A DNA stretch of 64,000 nucleotides from Bradyrhizobium sp. (GCF_022844465.1 NZ_JALHLP010000015.1:42111-106110), one strand, 5' to 3'. Shown: positions 22,806 to 32,059, numbered from the stretch's first letter. Notes: a model not told the origin generated them from the letters alone. Made by a program: numbers and translations.

Positions 22806-23573
22806 ATGAGCCAGGACGGAATTGCAGCGGTTGATCGGCTTTGGCTGACGGTTCGGCGCGAGGCTGAAGCCATCGTCGCCGGCGACCCGGCCTTTGGCGC
22901 CTCGCTGTCGGCGGCCATTCTCGACCATGCCGGTTTCGCCGATGCGCTGGCGCACCGGATCGGCGCGCGGCTCGGTAAGACAGCGGCCGAGCGCCCGCAG
23001 TTCGCGCGGATTGCCCGCGAGACCTTTGAGCGAGTGCCCGATCTGGTCGAAGCGGCTTGCCGCGACCTTGAAAGCATCGCGGTTCACGATCCCGCCACGC
23101 GCGGCTTGCTGCCGCCGCTCCTGAACTTCAAGGGCTACGTCGCGCTGCAGGCGTTTCGCGTCTCCAACGCGCTCTGGCGCCAGGGCCGCCACGACCTCGC
23201 GCTGATGCTGCAAAGCCTGTCGTCGGATTCCCTTCAGGTCAGCATTCATCCGTCGGCATCGATCGGAACGTCGGTGTTCCTCGATCATGCCACCGGCATC
23301 ATCGTCGGCGCGTTGGCGGTCATCGGCGACGAGGTGACGATCATGCAGAACGTCACCATCGGCCGCAGGGCTTCACGTCCGGACCGCGCGCCCAGGATCG
23401 GCCGTGGCGTCCTGCTCAGTACCGGGGCCACTGTTCTCGGAGACGTCGATATCGGCGACTTCGCCAGGATCGGCGCCGGCGCTGTTGTCGAGCATGACGT
23501 GCCGGCCGGATGTACCGCGGTCGGCGTCCCCGCGCGGTTGACCAATTGCCCCGAGCCGGCGGTCTCCGCCTGA
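22806..23573 (+). CDS. cysE: Serine O-acetyltransferase
   Basis: A 255-residue CysE-type enzyme that acetylates L-serine with acetyl-CoA for cysteine synthesis. The N-terminal helical domain (residues 10-125) is followed by the left-handed beta-helix with hexapeptide repeats: HPSASIGTSVFLDHATGIIV, with the catalytic Asp-His, then IMQNVTIGRR and VPARLTN at the end. The start at 22806 is preferred; a GTG lies 3 bp upstream and a much longer frame extends to 22647. It is divergent from the TRAP gene. Confidence 0.9.
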   Translation: MSQDGIAAVDRLWLTVRREAEAIVAGDPAFGASLSAAILDHAGFADALAHRIGARLGKTAAERPQFARIARETFERVPDLVEAACRDLESIAVHDPATRGLLPPLLNFKGYVALQAFRVSNALWRQGRHDLALMLQSLSSDSLQVSIHPSASIGTSVFLDHATGIIVGALAVIGDEVTIMQNVTIGRRASRPDRAPRIGRGVLLSTGATVLGDVDIGDFARIGAGAVVEHDVPAGCTAVGVPARLTNCPEPAVSA

Positions 23574-23624
23574 GAGTGGTCGCCGTCGGCGCTTGTCGGG
23601 CAAATCGCTTTCGCGAAACTGTGT

Positions 23625-23705
23625 CCACCGTCATTGCGAGCGCAGCGAAGCAATCCATGCTTCGACAAGCAGCAAGATGGATTGCTGCGCTCGCAATGAC
23701 GGTGG
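23625..23705. repeat. REP element with 22-bp perfect inverted repeat
   Basis: Arms at 23625-23646 and 23684-23705 are perfect reverse complements (22 bp, containing GTCATTGCGAGCGCAGC), with GCAATCCA / TGGATTGC continuing the stem inside. This is the common CGTCATTGCGAGCG-type repeat. The 518-bp gap 23574-24091 holds this element, a palindrome near tolQ and no convincing gene. Confidence 0.85.
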
Positions 23706-24044
23706 ATGGGCCGAGGCATACGGAATACCCAGGCATACGCAGACCGCCGGCCTCCAGACGGCCCCAGCCTTCGGGGGGCGGCCGCTGGAGCTGGCATCCG
23801 GGACCCTCTAACCGCCCGGCCTGCCTTGATTTCCGGCAGCCGAATTCCCCTTTGGTAACCTCGCATTAACCATGTTTAGCGTCTGGTTGGGGGACGGAAT
23901 GACGCGCGGATGGCCCTTGTTTTGACATGTTGGCGGGGGAAGCAGGACCCGGCTTTCGGCGGGCCCCCCATGCGACACAAGTTCAAGGTTCTCGCGCTGG
24001 CGCAGTCGCCGCGCCCGGCGCGCGGCCGTGGAACCGGCAGCCAT

Positions 24045-24059
24045 TTGCTCCCGGAGCAA
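24045..24059 (+). promoter_or_regulatory. 15-bp palindrome upstream of tolQ
   Basis: TTGCTCC-C-GGAGCAA, perfect 7-bp arms around a single central base, 33 bp upstream of the tolQ ATG. The one-base centre rules out a stable hairpin, so a protein-binding site is the more likely reading. The regulator is unknown. Confidence 0.35.
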
Positions 24060-24091
24060 TTAGGGAGACTTGCGTTGAGAGGATACCGCAC

Positions 24092-24805
24092 ATGAATCCC
24101 GCCGACGTGGCCCAGTCAGCCCTGCCGCTGGTTTCCACCGACGTATCGCTGATCGCCCTGTTCCTGCAGGCCCATCTGGTCGTGAAGACGGTCATGCTGG
24201 GGCTTCTGGCTTGCTCGGTCTGGGTCTGGGCGATCGCGATCGACAAGATATTCCTCTATTCGCGCACCAAACGGTCGATGGACCGCTTCGAACAGGCGTT
24301 CTGGTCCGGTCAGTCGATCGAGGAGCTCTATCGCGCGCTGTCGGCCAAGCCGACGCAATCGATGGCGGCCTGTTTCGTCGCGGCCATGCGGGAATGGAAG
24401 CGCTCGTTCGAGAGCCAGACCCGCTCGTTTGCCGGCCTGCAGATGCGGATCGAGAAGGTGATGAACGTCTCCATCGCCCGCGAGGTCGAGCGGCTGGAAC
24501 GGCGCCTCTTGGTGCTGGCCACCGTCGGCTCCGCCGGTCCCTTCGTCGGCCTGTTTGGAACCGTCTGGGGAATCATGTCGAGCTTCCAGTCGATCGCGGC
24601 GTCGAAAAACACCTCGCTGGCGGTGGTGGCGCCCGGCATCGCCGAGGCGCTGTTTGCCACGGCGATCGGCCTTATCGCCGCCATCCCGGCGACTATTTTC
24701 TATAACAAGTTCACCTCCGAGGTGAACCGGCAGGCGCAGCGGCTCGAGGGCTTTGCCGACGAGTTTTCGGCTATCCTGTCGCGGCAGATCGACGAGCGTG
24801 GGTGA
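24092..24805 (+). CDS. tolQ: Tol-Pal system proton channel subunit TolQ
   Basis: TolQ forms the inner-membrane proton channel with TolR that energises TolA during cell division and outer-membrane constriction. The 237-residue protein has three membrane helices: about residues 25-50 (VMLGLLACSVWVWAIAI), and the pair at 140-165 (VGSAGPFVGLFGTVWGIMSS) and 175-200 (AEALFATAIGLIAAIPATIF), the MotA/ExbB core. The ATG at 24092 has GAGAGGA upstream. It starts the tolQ-tolR-tolA-tolB operon; ybgC, which often precedes it, lies 19 kb away. Confidence 0.96.
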   Translation: MNPADVAQSALPLVSTDVSLIALFLQAHLVVKTVMLGLLACSVWVWAIAIDKIFLYSRTKRSMDRFEQAFWSGQSIEELYRALSAKPTQSMAACFVAAMREWKRSFESQTRSFAGLQMRIEKVMNVSIAREVERLERRLLVLATVGSAGPFVGLFGTVWGIMSSFQSIAASKNTSLAVVAPGIAEALFATAIGLIAAIPATIFYNKFTSEVNRQAQRLEGFADEFSAILSRQIDERG

Positions 24806-24842
24806 GGGCGGCGAATGACGGGCGCATCGTGAGATCGATATC

Positions 24843-25316
24843 ATGGCGATGAACATGGCAGGCTCCGCCGGTGGAGGCGGTCGGCGCGGTCGGCGTCGCG
24901 CCGCCGTGATGGCGGAGATCAACGTCACCCCGATGGTGGACGTGATGCTGGTGCTGCTGATCATCTTCATGGTGGCCGCGCCCTTGATGACGTCGACCAT
25001 CGACATCGACCTCCCGGTCGCCAGCGGCGGCAAGTCGCTGGCCGCCAACGCACCGCCGTTGACGCTTTCGGTCAAGCGCACCGGCGGGGCCTGCAACTCC
25101 AATGTCGAGCTTTATCTCGGCGATACCCTGATTTCGGCCAACGAATTGCTGCCCAAGATCAAGGCGATCCGGGAGAACCGGTCGGAGGCCGACAGCGTGG
25201 TTTATCTGCGCGGCGACAAGGATGTCTGCTACACGGATATGATGAAATTATTGGGGTATATTCGGACCGCGGGGTTCAAGGCGAATATCGTCATCGTGCC
25301 GGAGCAGGGCTCATGA
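24843..25316 (+). CDS. tolR: Tol-Pal system protein TolR (ExbD-like)
   Basis: A 157-residue ExbD/TolR protein. After a Gly/Arg-rich start comes AEINVTPMVDVMLVLLIIFM, the single membrane helix with the essential Asp that carries protons with TolQ. The periplasmic domain has IDIDLPVASG and VYLRGDKDVCYTDMMKLLGY. Two Cys residues in the periplasmic part (ACNSNVELY and DVCYTD) could form a disulfide. It follows tolQ by 37 bp and precedes tolA by 47 bp. Confidence 0.95.
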   Translation: MAMNMAGSAGGGGRRGRRRAAVMAEINVTPMVDVMLVLLIIFMVAAPLMTSTIDIDLPVASGGKSLAANAPPLTLSVKRTGGACNSNVELYLGDTLISANELLPKIKAIRENRSEADSVVYLRGDKDVCYTDMMKLLGYIRTAGFKANIVIVPEQGS

Positions 25317-25363
25317 CGCATCAACCGGCGCGCGATGGCTGACGGCGGAGCGGGAAAGCTCAA

Positions 25364-26305
25364 GTGAAGGTCAAGGTCGACAAGACTGTCCTGGCGTCGG
25401 TTGCCCTGCATGTGTTCGTGCTGGGGTGGATGCTGGTGTCGGTCTCGACCAAGGCCCTCGACATGGCGCCGGAAGATTCCGTTCCCGTCGATGTCGTCTC
25501 CGCCGATCAGCTGGCGCGTGTCATGGCCGGCATGAAGACCGGCAAGAAGGAAAACCCGAAGCCGCTGGTTGAGAAGGTTGCGGAAGCCAAGCCGGCCGAC
25601 GACGCCGTGGGCAAGATCACGGAAAAGGCGCCGGTTCTGACCGAGACCGCGCCGCCGCCCCAGCCCAAGGCCGAGGAAAAGCCGGTCGAAAAGAAGCCCG
25701 ACCCGCCGAAGGTCGTCGAGAACAAGCCCAAAGAAGAGCCCAAGCAAGAGCCGAAGCCGGTCGAGAAGAAGCCGGATCCGCCGAAGGTCGATCCGATCGC
25801 CGAGGCGATCAGGAAAGAAGAAAAGCCGCCGGCGAAGCCGGTGCAGGCCGCCAGGCCGCCCGAGCCGCCGAAGCCGAAAGTCGAGCGCACCTTCGACCAG
25901 TCGAAGATCGCGGCCCTGCTCGACAAGCGCGACCCGACGCGGCAGGCCGCCACCGGCGACACGCTGAATTCCAACGCCGCGCTCGGCCTCGCCAAGGGCG
26001 CGGCCGCGGACAATTCCGCGACCTGGGGTTCGATGTTCAAGCAACAGGTCGAGCGCTGCTGGAAAAAACCCTATGGCGGCATCGAGTCGCAAAAGCCCGA
26101 GGCCGCCTTCGCCATCCGCCTCAAGCGCGACGGCACACTGGAGGGGATGCCGGTGCCGGAAGGAGCGCCGGCGACGCCGTATCTTCGCGTCTATCAGGAG
26201 AGCGCGCTGCGCGCGATTATCGAATGCCAGCCCTATCGGCTGCCCGCCGCGTTTTTCGAGGAGTGGAAGTATTTTGCGCCGGTGTTCACCGAACAAAAGA
26301 CCTGA
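25364..26305 (+). CDS. tolA: TolA envelope-spanning protein
   Basis: TolA links the TolQR motor to Pal and TolB. The 313-residue protein starts at a GTG; a membrane helix covers residues 8-28 (VLASVALHVFVLGWMLVSV). A long Lys/Pro/Glu-rich segment with repeats such as VEKKPDPPKV runs from about 60 to 180 and should span the periplasm. The C-terminal globular domain (about 215-310) has MFKQQVERCWKKPYGG and ALRAIIECQPYRLP, the TolA-C/TonB-like fold with a Cys pair. Position between tolR and tolB confirms the call despite weak sequence conservation. Confidence 0.93.
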   Translation: MKVKVDKTVLASVALHVFVLGWMLVSVSTKALDMAPEDSVPVDVVSADQLARVMAGMKTGKKENPKPLVEKVAEAKPADDAVGKITEKAPVLTETAPPPQPKAEEKPVEKKPDPPKVVENKPKEEPKQEPKPVEKKPDPPKVDPIAEAIRKEEKPPAKPVQAARPPEPPKPKVERTFDQSKIAALLDKRDPTRQAATGDTLNSNAALGLAKGAAADNSATWGSMFKQQVERCWKKPYGGIESQKPEAAFAIRLKRDGTLEGMPVPEGAPATPYLRVYQESALRAIIECQPYRLPAAFFEEWKYFAPVFTEQKT

Positions 26306-26354
26306 AAAATTCCGGGGGCATTCGCGACCATAGACATGAGCAAAGTTTGAAGCG

Positions 26355-27719
26355 ATGACTGACAACAATGAATTGCCGAACGCTCCTTTCCGCCTGACCC
26401 GGCGCCAGATTATTTCGGGGATAGCCTCGACCGGCGTTGTGCTCGGCGGTCATGCCGGCAGCGCCGTCGCCCAGGCCCCAAAGCGCATCATCGTTCCCGA
26501 GGGCGAGTTCACGCCGCTGCCGATCGCGATCCCGAATTTCGTCGCGGGCACGCCCGGGGATACCGAGGTCGGTGTCGGCGTGTCGCAGGTCATCACCAAC
26601 AATCTCAAGCGCAGCGGCCTGTTTGCGCCGATCGATCCGGCCGCCTTCATCGAGCGGATTTCCAACATCGACTCCGCGCCGCAATTCCAGAGCTGGAAGA
26701 CCATCAACGCGCAGGCGCTGGTGACGGGGCGCATGACGCGGCAGGGCGACGGCCGGCTGAAGGCGGAGTTTCGCCTTTGGGACGTCAACACCGCCCAGCA
26801 GCTCACCGGCCAGCAATACTTCACCTCGCCGGAATACTGGCGGCGGATCGCGCACATCATCTCCGACCAGATCTACGAGCGGCTGACCGGCGAAAAGGGC
26901 TATTTCGACAGCCGCGTCGTGTTCGTCGACGAAACCGGCTCCAAGGAACGCCGCGTCAAGCGGCTGGCGCTGATGGACCAGGACGGCGCCAATGTCCGAT
27001 ACCTGACCAGGGGTTCGGATCTGGTGCTGACGCCGCGGTTCTCGCCGTCGACCCAGGAGATCACCTACATGGAGTTCGGCCAGGGCGATCCGCGCGTCTA
27101 TCTGTTCAACATCGAGACCGGGCAGCGGGAGATCGTCGGCAATTTTCCCGGCATGTCGTTCTCGCCGCGGTTCTCGCCGGACGGCCAGCGCATCATCATG
27201 AGCCTGCAGCAGGGCGGCAACTCCAACCTGTTCGTGATGGACCTGCGTTCGAAATCGACGACGCGGCTGACCGACACGCCGGCGATCGACACCTCGCCGT
27301 CCTATTCGCCCGACGGCGCCCGTATCTGTTTCGAATCCGACCGCGGCGGAAAGCCGCAGATCTACGTGATGCCGGCAACCGGCGGAGCGGCGCAGCGAAT
27401 CTCCTTTGGCGAGGGCAGCTATTCGACGCCGGTGTGGTCGCCGCGCGGCGACTATATCGCCTTCACCAAGCAGGGCGGCGGGCAGTTTGCCATCGGCATC
27501 ATGAAGACCGACGGATCCGGCGAACGGATTCTCACCTCGGGATTCCACAATGAAGGGCCGACCTTCGCGCCGAACGGCAGGGTTTTGATGTTCTTTCGCG
27601 AACCCGGCGGCAGCGGCGGGCCTTCGCTGTTCACCGTCGATATCTCCGGGCGCAACGAACTGCGCGTCCCGACGCCCGGCTTCGCCTCCGATCCGGCATG
27701 GTCGCCGCTGCTGTCCTGA
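26355..27719 (+). CDS. tolB: Tol-Pal system periplasmic beta-propeller protein TolB
   Basis: A 454-residue periplasmic protein that binds Pal and cycles with TolA. The N-terminal signal LTRRQIISGIASTGVVLGG has a twin Arg and ends at AVAQ, so Tat or Sec export is possible. The N-domain (30-160) is followed by a six-bladed propeller with WD40-like repeats such as FSPRFSPDGQRIIMSLQQGG, DTSPSYSPDGARICFESDRG and TPVWSPRGDYIAFTKQGGG. It closes the tolQRAB run; pal is about 3.6 kb further on, beyond two inserted genes. Confidence 0.96.
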   Translation: MTDNNELPNAPFRLTRRQIISGIASTGVVLGGHAGSAVAQAPKRIIVPEGEFTPLPIAIPNFVAGTPGDTEVGVGVSQVITNNLKRSGLFAPIDPAAFIERISNIDSAPQFQSWKTINAQALVTGRMTRQGDGRLKAEFRLWDVNTAQQLTGQQYFTSPEYWRRIAHIISDQIYERLTGEKGYFDSRVVFVDETGSKERRVKRLALMDQDGANVRYLTRGSDLVLTPRFSPSTQEITYMEFGQGDPRVYLFNIETGQREIVGNFPGMSFSPRFSPDGQRIIMSLQQGGNSNLFVMDLRSKSTTRLTDTPAIDTSPSYSPDGARICFESDRGGKPQIYVMPATGGAAQRISFGEGSYSTPVWSPRGDYIAFTKQGGGQFAIGIMKTDGSGERILTSGFHNEGPTFAPNGRVLMFFREPGGSGGPSLFTVDISGRNELRVPTPGFASDPAWSPLLS

Positions 27720-27891
27720 CCGCCGCGCGCGCAACCTCGCGTTGATCGCGATAACGGCCCACTTAGCTGATCTTTCAGACATTTTCCTGGTTCGCCCCGC
27801 TGCAACAACGTCTCGGTAACGATGTTCCCTCAGAAAGGCTTCATCTGGGAAAGGTAAGACTGCGCACCCAGACAGGAAGCGCGCGCTGCCG

Positions 27892-30225
27892 ATGCAGTTG
27901 GTCGATCAGAAAAAACGAAACAGCCGGGAAGAGCTGGAGCCGATACTTTACGCGGCGCTGGTCGATTCCATGTGCCAGAACTTCTGGCCGATGTTCATCG
28001 GCTCGCTTTCCACCGCTATCGCCGCGGTATTGACCGCGCTCAAGACCGGCAACGTCTTGCTGTGGCCATGCGCGGTCTTGATTATCGGGATCGGTACGAT
28101 CCGCGCCTTCCAGATGCGCAAGTACGAACGGCGCACGCAGGTGCTGACGTTCGAACAGGCGAGGCACTGGGAGCCTCGCTACGCAGTCGGCGCCATTGCT
28201 TACGCCAGCGTGCTCGGCATCTGGTGTTTCCTCACCATCTACGGCAGCAACGATGTGATCGCGCATATGGTGTGCGTCGCGGTGACGATCGGCTACACCG
28301 CTGGCGGCGCCGCCCGCAATTACGGTCATCCGAGGCTGATCCAGTATCATATTCTGCTGGCGTGCGGGCCGATGTCGCTGGCCCTGATGCTTCACGCCGA
28401 TTTCTATTACGTCAGCCTCGCCGTGCTGCTGGTGCTGTTCTTTGTCGGCCTCAAGAACATCAACCTCAGCCTCCACGCCATCTTCGTCAAGGCGCTGACC
28501 TCGAGCTTCCGGGAAGCGGCGCTCGCCGGGCAATTCGATACGGCGCTGAACAACATTCCCCACGGCCTGTGCATGTTCCGCGCCGATGGCCGGCTCGCGG
28601 TGATGAACCATCGCTTCAGCCAGATGATGGGCCTGTCCGACGACCTCATTCAGCACGGCGCCAGCGCGTCCGACATCATCGCGGCCTGCGTCGCCTCGGA
28701 ATCGATTGCCGCTTCATGCGGCAAGATGATCCTGTCGGAGATCGAGAATACGCATGTCGGGGACATGATCACGACCGATCCCGTCGCCGCGCGCGGCCGG
28801 TCGCTGTCCTGGAAATTCCAGCCGATGGCGGACGGCGGCGCGGTCGTGCTGGTCGAAGACATCACCGAGCGCCGCAACGCGGAAGCCCGGATCAGTCATC
28901 TGGCCCGCTACGACGAACTGACGGCGCTGCCCAACCGCGTCAATTTCCGCGACGAGATCGGACGGCTTCTGGCCGTCCAGCAAGACGCGGAGCAGTTATC
29001 GGCGCTGCTATTCGTCGATCTCGACCAGTTCAAGCAAGTCAACGACACGCTCGGCCATCCCTGCGGCGACCAGTTGTTGTGCGCAGTGGCAGGCCGCATG
29101 CGCGAGTTGCTGCGACCCGAGGACTTCGTCGCACGATTCGGCGGCGACGAGTTCGTGGTGTTCCAGCAGAACATCAACTCGACCGACGACGCGGCCGGCC
29201 TCGCCCGGCGCATCGTCGATCGTTTGAGCGAACGCTACAAGATCGACAACCATCTGGTCGAAATCGGCGCTAGCGTCGGCATCGCCATGACGTCGCCCGG
29301 CGTCAGCGCCGATACACTGCTGAAGAATGCCGACATGGCGCTCTATCGCGCCAAGGCCGACGGCCGCGGCACCTACTGTTTCTTCCGGGAAGAGATGGCG
29401 CAGGTGGTCGAATCCCGCCGCATCCTGGAACTCGATCTGCGCAAGGCGCTGGCAAACGAGGAGTTCGAACTGCTCTACCAGCCGCTGGTCAATCTCAAAT
29501 CCGGACGGATATCCACCTGCGAGGCGTTGCTGCGCTGGGACCATCCGGTTCGCGGCATGGTTTCGCCGTCCGAGATCATCCCGATTGCTGAGGATATGGG
29601 CCTGATCGTCGATCTCGGCCGCTGGATCCTGCGCAAGGCGTGCATGGAATGCATGAAGTGGCCCGAAGGCGTCAGCGTCGCGGTCAACTTCTCGCCGCAG
29701 CAGTTCCATCAACGCGGCCTGTTGGGCGAAGTGCGCTACGCGCTCGAGGTCTCCGGCCTGCCGGCAAGCCGGCTCGAAATCGAAATCACCGAATCCTCGC
29801 TGCTGCGCAACACGCAGCAGACGCACGACGTTCTGTCACAGCTGCATTCGCTCGGGGTTCGGATTTCGCTTGACGATTTCGGCACCGGCTATTCAAGCCT
29901 GAGCTACCTGCACAATTTCCCGCTTCAGAAAGTGAAAATCGACCGCTCCTTCCTTGAGGGGATCGACAGCGACCGCCCTTTGACGCTGCTGCGCGGCGTC
30001 GCCCGGCTGTCGGCCGATCTTGGAATGACCGTCGTGGTCGAAGGCGTCGAGACCAACGAACAGCTGGAATTGATCGGCGCCGAGGGCACGGTGAGCGAGG
30101 TGCAAGGCTATCTGTTCAGCCCGCCGGTGCCGGTGACGCGAATCCGCCAGCTCCTGAACGTGTCGCATGGTCGGCGGCTGCCGGAGCGGCAGCCCGCGGC
30201 AATACCGTCTCGGTCGATTGCTTGA
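27892..30225 (+). CDS. Membrane-bound GGDEF/EAL cyclic-di-GMP enzyme
   Basis: A 777-residue signalling protein with about five or six N-terminal membrane helices (residues 30-200), a PAS-like domain (about 220-330, NIPHGLCMFRADGRLAVMNH), a GGDEF domain and an EAL domain. The GGDEF motif (RFGGDEFVVFQ, near residue 417) is intact with an RxxD inhibitory site five residues upstream (RPED). The EAL domain starts CEALLRWDHP near 544 and keeps DDFGTGYSSL and VVVEGVET. Both synthesis and breakdown of cyclic di-GMP are therefore possible. It sits between tolB and pal, next to a FeeM-like gene. Confidence 0.94.
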   Translation: MQLVDQKKRNSREELEPILYAALVDSMCQNFWPMFIGSLSTAIAAVLTALKTGNVLLWPCAVLIIGIGTIRAFQMRKYERRTQVLTFEQARHWEPRYAVGAIAYASVLGIWCFLTIYGSNDVIAHMVCVAVTIGYTAGGAARNYGHPRLIQYHILLACGPMSLALMLHADFYYVSLAVLLVLFFVGLKNINLSLHAIFVKALTSSFREAALAGQFDTALNNIPHGLCMFRADGRLAVMNHRFSQMMGLSDDLIQHGASASDIIAACVASESIAASCGKMILSEIENTHVGDMITTDPVAARGRSLSWKFQPMADGGAVVLVEDITERRNAEARISHLARYDELTALPNRVNFRDEIGRLLAVQQDAEQLSALLFVDLDQFKQVNDTLGHPCGDQLLCAVAGRMRELLRPEDFVARFGGDEFVVFQQNINSTDDAAGLARRIVDRLSERYKIDNHLVEIGASVGIAMTSPGVSADTLLKNADMALYRAKADGRGTYCFFREEMAQVVESRRILELDLRKALANEEFELLYQPLVNLKSGRISTCEALLRWDHPVRGMVSPSEIIPIAEDMGLIVDLGRWILRKACMECMKWPEGVSVAVNFSPQQFHQRGLLGEVRYALEVSGLPASRLEIEITESSLLRNTQQTHDVLSQLHSLGVRISLDDFGTGYSSLSYLHNFPLQKVKIDRSFLEGIDSDRPLTLLRGVARLSADLGMTVVVEGVETNEQLELIGAEGTVSEVQGYLFSPPVPVTRIRQLLNVSHGRRLPERQPAAIPSRSIA

Positions 30226-30356
30226 AGCCGGCATCCCCGGGTTGTGGGCGGCCCTGCAGTTAACCCTAAACCCTGCTAACCCTTTGCAAACTCGTTAACA
30301 AGCTGTTAATCCTCGACCGGCTCGCAGAAGTTGCCTGGTAGCGTGAGGAGTACAGT

Positions 30357-31085
30357 ATGAGGTCCCCGGCCGGATTCGCTGCGGCCGTTGGACGAAGTTC
30401 GAACCTGTTGGATCAAGTCGACTATCGTCTAGCGCAAACGTCTGAAGAAAAAGAAGAAATCTATAATCTGCGATACCGCGCCTATCTTCGCGAGGGCGCT
30501 GTGAAGGAATCTCCCGAGCGGCGCGTCACCGATCAATATGACGATTTGCCGAATTCCTGGACCTTTGGCGTCCATCTGCACGGGAAGCTCTACAGTTCCG
30601 TTCGGATCAGCGTGCTGACCCGCGAGTGGCGGCAATCCTGCTCAAACGAAGCGTTTGGTGAGTTGTTGAACCCCCGGCTTGACCGGGGCGAGGTCATCAT
30701 CGATCCCGCCCGCTTCGTTGCCGACCCGGACACGGCCGCGCGGTTTCCGGAATTACCCTATGTCACGCTGCGGCTCGCCTATATGGCATGCGAATATTTC
30801 AACGCCGATCTCGGGCTCGCGATCGTGCGCGCCGAGCATCAGGCCTTCTACCGCCGGGTATTTCTGCACGAGACCATCGCCGAACCGCGTTTCTTCCCTG
30901 GGCTTCTGAAGCCGGTCGGGCTGATGGCAGCGGATTTTCCGGCGCTGAAGGAAAGGGTCTTTGAGCGCTATCCGATGATGCGCTCGACCGCGTTCGAGCG
31001 GCGCATGCTGTTTGAACGCGCCGGCGAACGGCAAGCGCGGTTGGCTTCCCGATACGAGCGCGCCTCGATCGCTCCGAGCGCCTGA
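30357..31085 (+). CDS. N-acyl amino acid synthase FeeM-like acyltransferase
   Basis: A 242-residue GNAT-fold protein related to FeeM and LuxI acyl-homoserine lactone synthases. DYRLAQTSEEKEEIYNLRYR is the conserved first helix, with the basic turn that binds acyl carrier protein. It is followed by GVHLHGKLYSSVRISVLT and EVIIDPARFVADPDTAARFP, then RAEHQAFYRRVF. FeeM enzymes join a long-chain acyl group from acyl-ACP to an amino acid such as tyrosine. The amino acid here is unknown. AGGAG precedes the ATG. The gene follows the GGDEF/EAL gene by 131 bp. Confidence 0.82.
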   Translation: MRSPAGFAAAVGRSSNLLDQVDYRLAQTSEEKEEIYNLRYRAYLREGAVKESPERRVTDQYDDLPNSWTFGVHLHGKLYSSVRISVLTREWRQSCSNEAFGELLNPRLDRGEVIIDPARFVADPDTAARFPELPYVTLRLAYMACEYFNADLGLAIVRAEHQAFYRRVFLHETIAEPRFFPGLLKPVGLMAADFPALKERVFERYPMMRSTAFERRMLFERAGERQARLASRYERASIAPSA

Positions 31086-31372
31086 AAAGAACGGCCCTGC
31101 CCAGCGGCGATTTGCCGAAAACGTCGTTATTGGCGACGGCGCGGTCTTCCGCCCGATTGCCAGGCCCCGAATCCGGTTGATTTCGCGCCAGGACCTGCTT
31201 GCCTTCACCCTCGCGCCACATTTACAAATCAGTAACTATCGCGGTCGCTTTTCACGGTTTGTCAGCATTTGATAGGCTCCGGCAAGGTTCCATCAAGGTT
31301 GACGGAACGTCCGCTTAACCATCGCCCTGTAGACCGGATGGCAGTCGAAAACGTGAGCGTGGAGGCTCCGGA

Positions 31373-31861
31373 ATGAAATATCAGAAGCGTATCCAGGGAT
31401 GGAAGCTGGCGGCCTTGGTCGCGGTGGCGCTGTCGCTGGGCGCCTGCGCCAAGAACAACGTCGGCGCCGATGGCGCAATGGCGAGCGCGGCGACCCCCGG
31501 CAGCCAGCAGGACTTCGTCGTCAATGTCGGCGACCGCGTGTTCTTTGAGAGCGACCAGACCGAACTGAGCCCGCAGGCGATCGCCACGCTGGAAAAGCAG
31601 GCGCAGTGGCTGCAGACCTACAACCGCTATTCCTTCACCATCGAAGGCCACGCGGACGAGCGCGGTACCCGCGAATACAACATCGCGCTCGGGGCGCGGC
31701 GCGCCCAGTCGGTGCGCAGCTATCTCGCCTCGCGTGGCGTCGATCCGAATCGCATGCGTACGATCTCCTACGGCAAGGAGCGTCCGGTCGCCGTCTGTAA
31801 CGACATCTCCTGCTGGTCGCAGAACCGCCGCGCCGTTACCGTGCTGAACGCCGGCGCCTGA
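31373..31861 (+). CDS. pal: Peptidoglycan-associated lipoprotein Pal
   Basis: A 162-residue outer-membrane lipoprotein. The signal peptide ends in a lipobox LGAC (Cys at residue 25). The OmpA-like domain covers about 50-160 and has RVFFESDQTELSPQAIATLE, FTIEGHADERGTREYNIALG with the diaminopimelate-binding Asp and Arg, and RRAQSVRSYLASRGVDPNR. Pal anchors the outer membrane to peptidoglycan and is pulled by TolA/TolB. A terminator-like hairpin follows at 31887-31915. Confidence 0.97.
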   Translation: MKYQKRIQGWKLAALVAVALSLGACAKNNVGADGAMASAATPGSQQDFVVNVGDRVFFESDQTELSPQAIATLEKQAQWLQTYNRYSFTIEGHADERGTREYNIALGARRAQSVRSYLASRGVDPNRMRTISYGKERPVAVCNDISCWSQNRRAVTVLNAGA

Positions 31862-31886
31862 CGCATTCGACCATTATCAAGCCTCA

Positions 31887-31915
31887 AAACCGGTGCCTTC
31901 ACGCGCCGGTTTCGT
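31887..31915 (+). terminator. Terminator after pal
   Basis: Stem AAACCGG / CCGGTTT (31887-31893 and 31906-31912) with a 12-nt loop, 25 bp after the stop and followed by CGTT. It suggests that cpoB also has its own promoter in the remaining about 145 bp. Confidence 0.6.
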
Positions 31916-32059
31916 TGCGTATAGCGCTTACAGGCCAAGTGGATGCCGGTTAGTGCTGATCAATCACATCAAGCAGTTACCCTTAGCTTCGTAGGATGAA
32001 TTCCCTAAGCGCCAGTCACAATTCCGGCGCACTCCCTCTCTCAATGGGACCGGCTTTCG

